NCBI GenBank assembly: GCA_934668875.1
Contig: CAKUON010000006.1
Coordinates: forward strand, 92,924 to 156,923
Origin: an uncultured Collinsella sp.
Lineage (GTDB): Bacteria; Actinomycetota; Coriobacteriia; Coriobacteriales; Coriobacteriaceae
DNA: 64,000 nt
Direction: 5' to 3'
The translations under genes were made by a program, and so were the position numbers. Below, piece after piece: positions 1-8,151 of the stretch. The first letter of the stretch is position 1; every line of letters starts with the position of its first letter. The notes under the pieces were generated by a model, which searched no databases, had not been told where the DNA came from, and saw only the letters and a list, made by a program, of their open reading frames with translations.

Positions 1-379
1 CGCCGTCGTCGGACTGTTCCACCGTGTAAACGCCGTCGTCGCCTTTGTTTGCGCTGTCGACCTTGTTAAACGCAGTGTCGTCTTCCTCGACGCTCAGCAC
101 ATTGACGACCACCGAGCCGCCTTGCTGGTTAGAGCCTGTATTGATATCCCAATACACGCCGTTGATGTCATCGTCGAAATCGAACTGGCGTCCCTCGACA
201 ACGGTCAGCGAGCCATCGGCCTCAACCGTGGCACCGATATAGGTTTGGCTCATGGAGTAGCCGTCGGCGTGCGCGACGGCAGGCAGCAGCAACAACGCAA
301 GCGCGACGAGTGTGCAGGCGGAAGCGAATCGCGCAAACAGGCGGCGCTGCCGACGGGTCTTGGCAACGGGGGCGTTCAT
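1..379 (-). CDS. DUF2207-type membrane protein, N-terminal part (cut by window edge)
   Basis: The first 126 codons are visible; the gene runs off the left edge. The start ATG at 379 follows an AAAGGA ribosome site eight bases upstream. Residues 1-38 form a clear signal peptide: a basic stretch (KTRRQRR), a leucine/alanine-rich core and an AHA cleavage region. The mature part begins with a beta-rich segment containing DGSLTVVEGRQFDF and GVYWDI, which is how the DUF2207 family of predicted membrane proteins begins. Members usually continue to C-terminal membrane helices, which lie outside the window. The cellular function of the family is not established. The family call is recognition of a short pattern and is moderately sure. 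Confidence 0.7.
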   Translation of the reverse strand, partial: MNAPVAKTRRQRRLFARFASACTLVALALLLLPAVAHADGYSMSQTYIGATVEADGSLTVVEGRQFDFDDDINGVYWDINTGSNQQGGSVVVNVLSVEEDDTAFNKVDSANKGDDGVYTVEQSDDG

Positions 380-492
380 AGGCACATCCTTTGTCTGTGG
401 TACCAGTAGCGTCATTGTCCCACGTTTGCGGGTTCATGTGACGAACATCTAGGTCAGCGGAGCGTCAAAACGGGACGAAAGTCACACCCGCG

Positions 493-524
493 GCCGGCAC
501 TGGGGACGTTCCTTATCTGCCGGC
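493..524. repeat. GGGGACGTTCC-loop hairpin (REP-like)
   Basis: GCCGGCA (493-499) and TGCCGGC (518-524) pair around a loop containing GGGGACGTTCC. The same loop motif sits in hairpins with entirely different stems at 18056, 21385 and 51178. A related GGGACACTCC motif follows at about 530. Confidence 0.6.
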
Positions 525-716
525 AATCTGGGACACTCCTTGGCATAGCCCGCTCCGGCAATAGATACCACTTCATAGCTCCATCACAGGTGTAGCGGCT
601 TTGTGTGGGCGCGGCATGCGCTGATTGAGCCGCCAGTTGAGGGGCATAAAGCAGTTGAGCGAAAACGGTTTGCCCCTTTGCCGTCCGCTCGAGGATCATG
701 TCCCCCTTTTCCGCGG

Positions 717-750
717 AAACCCCGGCAGTTGCGAAGAGCTGCCGGGGTTT
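717..750 (+). terminator. Intrinsic terminator
   Basis: AAACCCCGGCAG and CTGCCGGGGTTT form a perfect 12-bp stem with a 10-nt loop, followed by a T-containing tail. No coding gene precedes it on the + strand. Confidence 0.6.
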
Positions 751-874
751 CTGTCGTTTGAGGGCTAGATTGATTGAAGGCGATTAAGGCGCCGAGCCGG
801 TGGTCCGGCACGCGCAACGCGCGGCCTCAGCAACTTGCAGGCCACGGCAGCGTCTCCCCCACCGCGCCCCGCGC

Positions 875-880
875 TATACT
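875..880 (+). promoter_or_regulatory. -10 box TATACT of gluQ, possibly leaderless
   Basis: TATACT ends seven bases before the ATG at 888, so a transcript starting at the usual distance would begin at or next to the start codon. No ribosome-binding site is visible, which fits leaderless translation. No good -35 box is seen. Confidence 0.45.
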
Positions 881-887
881 CGTCCGC

Positions 888-1892
888 ATGGACATCAACG
901 CACGCAACATAGCAACACCCGCCGCCGACGCGCCAACGACGCCGGCCGCCCCCACCCCCGTCGTGGGGCGCTTTGCCCCGTCGCCCTCGGGCCGCATGCA
1001 CCTGGGCAACGTGTTCAGCTGCCTGTGCGCGTGGCTTTCGGCCCGCGGCCAGGGCGGCAGCATCGTGTTACGCATTGAGGACCTGGACGATCGCTGCAAG
1101 CGCCCCGAACTTGCCGCCCAATTGATTGACGACCTGGCCTGGCTGGGGCTGGAGTGGGACGAAGGCCCCTACTACCAGCACGACCGCCTAGACCTGTACG
1201 AGAGCGCCTTGCGCCGGCTGAAAGACGCCGGCCTCACCTATCCCTGCTTTTGCACACGCGCCGAGCTCCACGCCGCGAGTGCACCGCACGCGAGCGACGG
1301 CACGCCCATCTACCGTGGCGCCTGCCGAAGTCTTTCGGCCGAGGAGGTGGCCCGCCGCAGCGCCCTGCGCGCCCCGGCCACACGTCTGCGCGTGCCCACC
1401 GTCGACGACCTCGCAGACGACGTGATCGAATTTGTGGATCGCACGTACGGCGCCCAATGCGAAGCACTCGCCACCGAGTGCGGCGACTTTTTGGTGCGCC
1501 GCAGCGACGGCGTGTTTGCCTATCAGCTAGCCGTGGTGGTCGACGACGCTGCCATGGGCGTCACCGAGGTCGTGCGCGGATGCGACCTGCTGGGGTCCAC
1601 GCCGCGCCAGATCTATCTGCAGCACCTGTTGGGACTGCCCACGCCGCACTACGCACATATTCCGCTGCTCATGGCACCAGACGGCCGCCGCCTTTCCAAA
1701 CGAGACCGCGATCTTGACCTGGGCGAACTCCGCGCCCGCTTTGGCACGCCCGAAACGCTGCTGGGCTGGCTCGCCGGGCAAACGGGCATCGCGCCGGACA
1801 CCACGCCGCGCTCTGCCGAGCAGCTGGTCGAGCACTTTAGCTGGGATGTTATCCGTGCGCATCGGGAGAACATCACTGTAACGGTCGAGTAG
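888..1892 (+). CDS. gluQ: Glutamyl-Q tRNA(Asp) synthetase
   Basis: GluQ-RS activates glutamate and attaches it to queuosine at the wobble base of tRNA-Asp. The 334-residue protein is a stand-alone GluRS catalytic core without the anticodon-binding half, as expected. Visible signatures are FAPSPSGRMHLGN (residues 29-41, HIGH-type), a zinc site made by C120, C122, Y142 and C146, and a KMSKS-type LSKRD motif near residue 265. The frame stays open upstream to 774, but the ATG at 888 puts the catalytic core at the usual distance and lies just after a TATACT box. It carries about 20 extra Ala/Pro/Thr-rich residues at the N terminus. A non-discriminating GluRS fragment is unlikely given the zinc pattern. 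Confidence 0.9.
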   Translation: MDINARNIATPAADAPTTPAAPTPVVGRFAPSPSGRMHLGNVFSCLCAWLSARGQGGSIVLRIEDLDDRCKRPELAAQLIDDLAWLGLEWDEGPYYQHDRLDLYESALRRLKDAGLTYPCFCTRAELHAASAPHASDGTPIYRGACRSLSAEEVARRSALRAPATRLRVPTVDDLADDVIEFVDRTYGAQCEALATECGDFLVRRSDGVFAYQLAVVVDDAAMGVTEVVRGCDLLGSTPRQIYLQHLLGLPTPHYAHIPLLMAPDGRRLSKRDRDLDLGELRARFGTPETLLGWLAGQTGIAPDTTPRSAEQLVEHFSWDVIRAHRENITVTVE

Positions 1893-1907
1893 CCAGCCAT
1901 CCCGCCT

Positions 1908-2633
1908 CTACGCAACATCCCAGGACTGGAGTTCGTCGCCTAGGCGAACGATGCAGTCGTAGAGCACGGTATGGCACTCGGCCGGGTTGGCATCTCGATG
2001 AAAATGCCCGTAATACCAGCGTTTGTAGTCCAAGCGGTCTTCCAGCTCATCGAAAAACGCCGTAAGCCGATCAACGGCGGGGCAATTCCAGCCGGGCACC
2101 GGATAAAGCGTGGGCGAAAGCATGCGCGTAGAGCAGGTGTGGGTGATCACGTAGTCGACCTTCCAGCCCACGCTGTCGAGCTTTGTCCGTGCCTCCTCAA
2201 AGTTGCGCTCGTCCGGCAGTTCCTGCGGCCACCAGCTGGAATACGGAATGCGGTATTCCTTGTCCACGCTCGTGGCGCCGCCCATGGTAAAGACCGTTGA
2301 GCCGTCGAGCTCAAAAACCTCGCCGCGCGTCAGGCGCCGTATGGGCGAAGTATCCGACAGACGCTGCGTCAGCCCACCGTGCCACAGCTCCATGGGGCGT
2401 TCTGCCCAATGGTCGTAGCGTTCGTGGTTGCCGTCGACGAACAGCACGGTATAGGGGCGCGACTCCAGCCAAGCGATGTCGGCACACTCCTCGGCAGAGA
2501 AATCCCACGGAAAGCCAAAGTCGCCGGCGATAATCAGATAGTCGTCGCTCGTCAGGCCATCCCCAAGATCCCAATCGCGCAGCTTTTGCATGTCGAGGCC
2601 GCCGTGAATATCGCCCGTCACATAGACCGTCAT
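1908..2633 (-). CDS. Calcineurin-like metallophosphoesterase
   Basis: A 241-residue metal-dependent phosphoesterase. GDIHG at residues 7-11 supplies the first metal ligands. GDFGFPWDF, GNHERYD and a late GHFHRD follow in the order of the Metallophos fold. The start at 2633 (MTVYVTGDIHG) is chosen because it places the first motif at the N terminus as in relatives; an open frame reaches 2669 without a ribosome site. The gene is convergent with gluQ, whose stop lies 15 bases away. The substrate cannot be read from the sequence; relatives act on phosphoproteins, nucleotides or other phosphoesters. It is not in an obvious operon. Confidence 0.85.
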   Translation of the reverse strand: MTVYVTGDIHGGLDMQKLRDWDLGDGLTSDDYLIIAGDFGFPWDFSAEECADIAWLESRPYTVLFVDGNHERYDHWAERPMELWHGGLTQRLSDTSPIRRLTRGEVFELDGSTVFTMGGATSVDKEYRIPYSSWWPQELPDERNFEEARTKLDSVGWKVDYVITHTCSTRMLSPTLYPVPGWNCPAVDRLTAFFDELEDRLDYKRWYYGHFHRDANPAECHTVLYDCIVRLGDELQSWDVA

Positions 2634-2718
2634 CGGATCACCACTTCCCTGTAAGTCGCTAGTCCACATTCTGCACGATCACTAAGCCAACCGTTCCAGC
2701 CCTTCCATCCCTTAGGGC

Positions 2719-2958
2719 TTACCCCTCGTTCTTCCATCCAAACGGGTCAAACACCCAAAAAATCAGATCGAGCACGCCGCCGGTCATCATGGCGCCGGCA
2801 AGGGCTATGCAAACGTGCAGAGAACTGGCACTTCGGAGCACGTCGAACGGCCCCAGAACAGCCAGCAGGGCGACCGCTGCGCCGGCAAGGCACAGCGCAA
2901 GGCACGGCCCCGCGTCCTTGACGCACTTCTTTGCAAGGTGCTTGGTGTTGTCACTCAT
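2719..2958 (-). CDS. Small two-helix membrane protein
   Basis: A 79-residue protein that I do not recognise. Two hydrophobic segments (CLALCLAGAAVALLAVLG and CIALAGAMMTGGVLDLIFW) suggest two membrane helices, with a short basic N terminus and a polar tail. The start at 2958 (MSDNTK) has an AAGGAG site ten bases upstream; a longer frame to 2997 has none. It stands alone between a phosphoesterase on the same strand and a divergent helicase gene. No function is proposed. Confidence 0.6.
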   Translation of the reverse strand: MSDNTKHLAKKCVKDAGPCLALCLAGAAVALLAVLGPFDVLRSASSLHVCIALAGAMMTGGVLDLIFWVFDPFGWKNEG

Positions 2959-3159
2959 CAAAATCGAACTCCTTAGAGGGTCGCTGTTCAGATGCATGCC
3001 GCCGTGGCAGAGTAGGACGGCAGGTTAAGTGTCACACGTCGTGCGGACACGTGTGCAAGCTCATACCAAACTGCCAATCCCAATCGTCATACATCTAAAA
3101 CACGAACGATCGATCTGTTATCCTGGCGCCAACATAGTCTTTCGAAAGGTTTGGCCGGG

Positions 3160-6036
3160 ATGACTACGCAGCAGCAGATTGATATTGAATTCGACTCGCT
3201 TGCACGCGAGAACGATTCACCCAAGCTCATCGCCAACTCGAAGGCGACAGGTGGAACACTACTATCCGTTATCAAGGAGCAGCTCTCAACCTGCAGCTCT
3301 TTTGACTTTTGCGTAGCGTTTGTTGCAGACGGCGGCCTGCAGATTCTGGTCGAAGCATTTCAAGAACTCAAACGGCGTGACATCAAGGGCAGGCTGCTCA
3401 CGTCCACCTATCTCAACTTCAACTCACCCGATGCCTTTCGCAAGCTCCTGGAATACGACAACATAGAAGTTCGCGTATTCCAGGGTAATTTGCATGCCAA
3501 GGGATACATTTTTGATAAGGGCGAAACCAGCACGGTCATCGTCGGCAGCTCGAACATGACGCAGACCGCCCTCACCTGCAATAAAGAATGGAACGTGCTG
3601 TACCAGACCGTTGAAAACAGCCGCCTGCTCGGAGAGCTTAGAGGTGAGTTCAATTCGCTGTGGAGCGACGCCTCGACTGTTGCGCTTTCCCAAGACTGGA
3701 TTGACAACTATGCCGCATATCGATCGGCGCGTCCGCCAAAGCCCAAATCGAAACCGACGTTCCAGGCAACTGTTAGCCCAACCACGAACGACCTCGAAGA
3801 AATCAAGCCCAATAAAATGCAGCAGCGCGCCCTTGAGGCGCTCGGTGCAATCCACCGTAAGGGCGAGACTCGCGCCCTGCTGGTCTCGGCAACCGGCACT
3901 GGCAAGACCTTCCTTTCGGCGTTCGATGTGCTCGCAACTAAACCCCGGCGCGTCCTCTTTCTTGCGCACCGCCGGCGCATTATCGACGCCTCCCGTGCAA
4001 GCTACGAACGGCTCTTAGGTAATACCTATACGTTCGACACCTATCAAACTGGCAAGAATACAAGCAATGCTACCTGTGTGTTTGCCATGTGTTCTTCGGT
4101 CGCCAAACATCTGAGCGATTTCCGCCCCGATGAGTTCGACTACATCGTCATCGACGAGGCCCACCGCACGGGATCTCAGGGCTACCAATCCATCATGTCG
4201 CACTTTACGCCTCGGTTTTATCTGGGCATGACCGCTACACCCAATCGCACCGACGGCTATGACGTCTTTGCCCTTTTCAATCACGTCATCGCGTTCCAGA
4301 TCACACTGCAGGACGCTTTGTCCGAGGAGATGCTAGCCCCCTTCCATTATTTTGGCATTCACGATCTGGAGATTGACGATGAGACGGTCGAAGATACCGC
4401 CCTGTTCGGGCGCTTAACGTCCGACGAGCGTGTGCGTCACATCACCGAGAAAATCGAAGAATATAGCGTCACCAAAAGTAACCGCAGGGGCTTAATTTTC
4501 TGCAATCGAAACGCCGAGGCCAAAGAACTGTCGCGCAAATTCAACGCTCTCGGATATCGAACGGCTGCGATTAGCGGTCAAGATCCCGATGAAGTCCGCG
4601 ATGCCGTTATCAGCCGACTTGAAGCCGGCGAGCTCGAGTATATTTTCTCGGTCGATATCATGAACGAAGGCGTCGACATCCCCTCGCTCAATCAGATCAT
4701 CATGCTTCGACGCACCGACTCCGCAATCATCTTTATTCAACAGCTCGGACGAGGTTTGCGTCTGAATGATGGTAAGGAATACGCACTGGTGCTCGACTTT
4801 ATTGGCAACTACCAGAGCAACTTCTTGGTGCCCATCGCGCTTTCGGGTGACAAAACGTACAACAAAGATCGCCTGCGTCGTCTCGTCCAAGAGGGCGATT
4901 CGACGATCCCCGGATGTTCGACCGTGAGCTTCGATCGTATTTCCAAGGCACGCATCTACAAGGCCATCGATGGCGGCAATTTCACCTCCGTCAGGTTTTT
5001 GAAAAACGAATATCTCGACTTGCGCCAGAAACTCGGCAAGATTCCCTCGCTGCTCGAATTTGATCGTAACGGCTCCATCGATCCGCTGCTTATCTTCAAG
5101 AATAGCGGCCTGGGGTCCTACCACGCATTTCTATCCAAATACGAGCCGGACTACACGGTTCAATTTTCCTCTGATCAAACCAAGATTCTCAAATTTATTT
5201 CTCAAAAGCTCGCCGCGGGCAAGCGTTTCGAAGACCTCTATTTGCTTCAAACGCTCGTCGAAGCCGGACACGAGGGCTACCGGCATATGCGCGAGGCTGC
5301 GCTTAGGAACTACCACACACAGCTTAAGGACAGCGCCGTTAGGTCGGCAATCACAGTCCTTAAGGGCGACTTTGCCACTCCCAAGGATTTCGTTTCCCTG
5401 CTTATTGACGATGGATGCGGACCTCGTCTGACCGAAGCGTTTGCGACCGCTCTGCGCAACGCAGAGTTCAAGCGTCAGATTCTCGAGGTGCTGGATTTTG
5501 GCATTGCGCGTAACCGACTCGACTATGCCGAGACGTACCAAAACACAAATTTCGTTCTCAACGCCAAGTACACGTACGAAGAAGTTTGCCGCTTGATGAA
5601 CTGGGAAAAGAACATCAACGGCCAAAATCTTGGCGGCTACTTCTACGACGAGAAGACCAATACATTCCCCGTGTTTATTAACTATGACAAGGCACCCGAC
5701 ATTAGCGAGTCCATTCAGTATGAAGACCGCTTTGTTTCGCCGAGTAAGCTAGTTGCAATCTCTAAGAACAATCGCACGCTCAACTCCCCCGAGATTCAGC
5801 GACTGCAGGCATGGCCGGGCAACGGGCTAAAGACGTATTTGTTTATGCGCAAGAACAAGGACGATAAGGGTGGCAAGGAATTTTACTTCCTAGGCGAAAT
5901 ACATCCGACTGGCGAGTTCAAAGCTATTAAAACTAAGAGCGGCGACAACGCCGTCGAAATCGAATATGAACTCAATGCGCCCGTGCGCCAGGACATTTAC
6001 GAGTTTATGCTCAGCGATCTGAGTGAGACAGAGTAA
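3160..6036 (+). CDS. PLD nuclease-SF2 helicase-DUF3427 protein
   Basis: A 958-residue fusion. The N-terminal domain has one HKD-type motif (H112-A-K114 followed by SSN), as in phospholipase-D-family nucleases. An SF2 helicase core follows: Walker A with K249, DEAH at 332-335, motif III TATPNR and motif VI QLGRGLR from 528. Residues from about 560 to the end match the DUF3427 region that accompanies such helicases. The ATG at 3160 is preferred over an in-frame TTG at 3151 because GAAAGG lies ten bases before the ATG. Base composition is visibly lower in G+C, with mixed third positions, than neighbouring genes, which suggests acquisition. It converges with a Nudix hydrolase. DNA repair or phage defence is plausible, not shown. 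Confidence 0.85.
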   Translation: MTTQQQIDIEFDSLARENDSPKLIANSKATGGTLLSVIKEQLSTCSSFDFCVAFVADGGLQILVEAFQELKRRDIKGRLLTSTYLNFNSPDAFRKLLEYDNIEVRVFQGNLHAKGYIFDKGETSTVIVGSSNMTQTALTCNKEWNVLYQTVENSRLLGELRGEFNSLWSDASTVALSQDWIDNYAAYRSARPPKPKSKPTFQATVSPTTNDLEEIKPNKMQQRALEALGAIHRKGETRALLVSATGTGKTFLSAFDVLATKPRRVLFLAHRRRIIDASRASYERLLGNTYTFDTYQTGKNTSNATCVFAMCSSVAKHLSDFRPDEFDYIVIDEAHRTGSQGYQSIMSHFTPRFYLGMTATPNRTDGYDVFALFNHVIAFQITLQDALSEEMLAPFHYFGIHDLEIDDETVEDTALFGRLTSDERVRHITEKIEEYSVTKSNRRGLIFCNRNAEAKELSRKFNALGYRTAAISGQDPDEVRDAVISRLEAGELEYIFSVDIMNEGVDIPSLNQIIMLRRTDSAIIFIQQLGRGLRLNDGKEYALVLDFIGNYQSNFLVPIALSGDKTYNKDRLRRLVQEGDSTIPGCSTVSFDRISKARIYKAIDGGNFTSVRFLKNEYLDLRQKLGKIPSLLEFDRNGSIDPLLIFKNSGLGSYHAFLSKYEPDYTVQFSSDQTKILKFISQKLAAGKRFEDLYLLQTLVEAGHEGYRHMREAALRNYHTQLKDSAVRSAITVLKGDFATPKDFVSLLIDDGCGPRLTEAFATALRNAEFKRQILEVLDFGIARNRLDYAETYQNTNFVLNAKYTYEEVCRLMNWEKNINGQNLGGYFYDEKTNTFPVFINYDKAPDISESIQYEDRFVSPSKLVAISKNNRTLNSPEIQRLQAWPGNGLKTYLFMRKNKDDKGGKEFYFLGEIHPTGEFKAIKTKSGDNAVEIEYELNAPVRQDIYEFMLSDLSETE

Positions 6037-6041
6037 CAAAG

Positions 6042-6074
6042 AAGGAGCGGGCCGCCATGCGACGTCCGCTCCTT
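6042..6074. terminator. Bidirectional terminator
   Basis: AAGGAGCGG and CCGCTCCTT form a 9-bp stem between the convergent helicase and Nudix genes, serving both strands. Confidence 0.65.
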
Positions 6075-6076
6075 TC

Positions 6077-6472
6077 TCACATAAGCCCGAGTTTCTTTTC
6101 GAGCTCCCTAACGACTTTAACGTCCGCTGGAAGCCAATCGACATCCCACAGGTTATTGGTATCGAGCCACTTCATGTCCTCGTGAGCGTGCTCTTTGAAC
6201 TCGCCCGAAAGGATGCTAGCTAGGTAGCACTGCATCGACAGATGGAACGTCTCGTAATCGTGTTCGACCGTGCAAAGATAGTCGAGGTTACCGATCGTGA
6301 CCTCGAGCTCTTCTTGAATCTCGCGCACGATTGCCTGCTCGCCGGTCTCGCCCGGTTCGAGCTTGCCGCCCGGAAACTCCCAGCCGTCTTTAAACTCGCC
6401 GTAGCCACGCTGGCAGCTCAGGATTTTCCCGTCCTTCTGAATAATTGCCGCTGCAACATTGATTGATTTCAT
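6077..6472 (-). CDS. MutT-type Nudix (d)NTP pyrophosphohydrolase
   Basis: A 131-residue Nudix enzyme expected to hydrolyse nucleoside triphosphates, often oxidised ones, to monophosphate and pyrophosphate. The Nudix box is complete: GGKLEPGET followed by REIQEELEV (about residues 36-58). The length equals that of short MutT/CTP-pyrophosphohydrolase relatives. The ATG at 6472 has an AGGTGA site nine bases upstream. It is convergent with the PLD-helicase gene and lies in the same lower-G+C stretch, so the two may have arrived together. Exact substrate unknown. Confidence 0.85.
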   Translation of the reverse strand: MKSINVAAAIIQKDGKILSCQRGYGEFKDGWEFPGGKLEPGETGEQAIVREIQEELEVTIGNLDYLCTVEHDYETFHLSMQCYLASILSGEFKEHAHEDMKWLDTNNLWDVDWLPADVKVVRELEKKLGLM

Positions 6473-6804
6473 AACTAGTTATCACCTCTCCAGTTGAGCC
6501 CAACCAGTATAGGCGATCGACCGCCCGCCATGTCCCAGTCGCTTGAAAACCGCCTGCTCGACCAACCCTTGACGCCGTTTTGCACCGGCACCCCATCTCC
6601 CGCTATCGAGGTCTAATACTTTTCCCACTGCCACCCAAAAACTCATCCAACATTAATCTTGGCTCAAGAATCGCTTAATCTATAACCTGCACTATAGAGT
6701 TCGACCAAGGGCGGGGCGGCACCGCGCAACGCAGGCCGCCGAACGCAGCGCTCACGCCCGGGCAAAACGCCCGGCGTCGCGCCCATCGAACGAAAGGACA
6801 GGTC
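6473..6804. promoter_or_regulatory. Intergenic region with promoter TTGGCT-16-TATAAC
   Basis: No gene is seen. TTGGCT (6659-6664) and TATAAC (6681-6686), 16 bp apart, form a reasonable sigma-70-type promoter reading right, with transcription expected to begin near 6693, about 110 bases before the DUF4342 gene. The rest of the stretch shows nothing notable. Confidence 0.5.
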
Positions 6805-7347
6805 ATGGACGACCTCGAAAAAGTTGAAACCATCCGCACCAAGTGCAACGTGAGCTACACCGATGCCAAGGCGGCGCTCGACGCTGCCGACGGCAACGTT
6901 TTGGATGCCATCATTTGGCTCGAGTCGCAGGGCAAGACCCAGACCACGTCGGCGCATGCCGCCACCGAGTCCGCGCCAGTCGACGAACCCTCGGCCGAGA
7001 TGGTCGCCGCGCAGGCCGCCTACGAAAAGTCGAGCGAAAAGACCGACTTCTCCAAGAAGATGGACACGGTGTGGGAGCACCTCAAAAAGCTCTTCCGCCT
7101 GAGCCTGGACACCAAATTTATCGCCACGCGCCGCGATGCGATCATCCTCAACATCCCCATCCTGATCCCCATCGTCGCGCTGTTTGCCTGGGGCGCCACG
7201 ATATGGCTGATGCTGATTGGCCTGTTCTTTGGCATGCGCTACCGCATCGACAGCGACGGCGACGTGCCCGGCAGCATCAACAACCTTATGGATAGCGCTG
7301 CCAACGCCGCAGACGACATCAAGCAAAATCTCAACGACGACAAATAA
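6805..7347 (+). CDS. DUF4342 protein with UBA-like domain
   Basis: A 180-residue protein. The first 45 residues (VETIRTKCNVSYTDAKAALDAADGN) match the UBA/TS-N-like three-helix fold at the start of DUF4342 proteins. A charged linker follows. A hydrophobic helical hairpin (residues about 115-145, IPILIPIVALFAWGATIW and onward) should anchor it in the membrane, and the C-terminal tail is polar. GAAAGGA seven bases before the ATG supports the start. It is followed after 18 bases by a response regulator and sensor kinase on the same strand, so a role in the same envelope response is a reasonable guess. The family has no established function. Confidence 0.75.
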   Translation: MDDLEKVETIRTKCNVSYTDAKAALDAADGNVLDAIIWLESQGKTQTTSAHAATESAPVDEPSAEMVAAQAAYEKSSEKTDFSKKMDTVWEHLKKLFRLSLDTKFIATRRDAIILNIPILIPIVALFAWGATIWLMLIGLFFGMRYRIDSDGDVPGSINNLMDSAANAADDIKQNLNDDK

Positions 7348-7365
7348 TCGCAGACGGGGGCACGC

Positions 7366-8151
7366 ATGGCACGGATCTTGATCGTAGAGGACGAGGAGAA
7401 AATCGCCCGCTTTGTGACGCTCGAGCTGGAGCACGAGGGCTACCAGGTGGAACACGCCGCCGATGGCCGCACTGCCGTGGACCTGGCGCTGGAGCGCGAC
7501 TACGATCTGATTCTGCTCGACGTGCTGTTGCCGCAGCTCAACGGCATGGAAGTCTTGCGGCGTGTCCGCAGGCACAAGGATGTGCCGGTGATTATGGTCA
7601 CCGCGCGCGATGCCGTGATGGACAAAGTGGCCGGGCTCGATGCCGGTGCCGACGATTACCTGACCAAGCCATTTGCGATTGAGGAGCTGTTCGCACGGAT
7701 CCGCGTGGCACTGAAGCGCTCGGAAGCCGTGCGAGCGGCTTCGGCCGTTGGCGGCGCCGGTACTGGGGTGGGCACGGCAGGCGGCGCGGGCGCCGGAGCC
7801 GCTGCGATGCCCCCGGTCGGCGACTCGACCCAGGCTTCCGCCGCGCCCTCCCCCGCTGCGCTCGCCGTGGGCTCGGTTGCGCTCGACCCCGACCGCCGCG
7901 AAGTCACGGTCGGCGGCTCGCCCATCGCGCTCACGGCCCGCGAGTTCGATGTCCTCGCCCTGCTTATGGCGCATGCCGAGACCGTGCTCACGCGCGAGCG
8001 CATCGCGCACGAGGCGCTGGGCTACGAATACGTGGGCGATACCAACAACGTCGACGTGCACATCGCGCACCTGCGCGCCAAGATCGAGGACGCCGGCGGC
8101 GCCCGCATCATTCAGACCGTACGCGGGGTGGGCTATGTCTGCCGCGCGTAG
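7366..8151 (+). CDS. OmpR-family response regulator
   Basis: A 261-residue DNA-binding response regulator. The receiver domain has the acidic pair E8-D9, the phospho-acceptor D52 (LLDVLLP), T79 and K101. A winged helix with OmpR-type features (ALTAREFDVLALL, then NNVDVHIAHLRAKI) occupies the last hundred residues. Between them, at about 122-165, is a long Ala/Gly/Pro-rich linker, much longer than the usual short OmpR/PhoB linker. The partner kinase overlaps its 3' end, and a DUF4342 gene lies just upstream. Target genes are not evident from the window. Confidence 0.93.
   Translation: MARILIVEDEEKIARFVTLELEHEGYQVEHAADGRTAVDLALERDYDLILLDVLLPQLNGMEVLRRVRRHKDVPVIMVTARDAVMDKVAGLDAGADDYLTKPFAIEELFARIRVALKRSEAVRAASAVGGAGTGVGTAGGAGAGAAAMPPVGDSTQASAAPSPAALAVGSVALDPDRREVTVGGSPIALTAREFDVLALLMAHAETVLTRERIAHEALGYEYVGDTNNVDVHIAHLRAKIEDAGGARIIQTVRGVGYVCRA

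Larger units (their letters stand above)
380..887. other. Intergenic region between divergent genes, no gene seen
   Basis: I see no credible coding frame here. The stretch holds a GGGGAC-loop hairpin (493-524), a second related GGGACACTCC motif just after it, an intrinsic terminator (717-750) and the gluQ promoter. The terminator has no recognisable gene in front of it on the + strand, so this may be the worn remains of an insertion or a short untranslated transcript. Confidence 0.5.
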
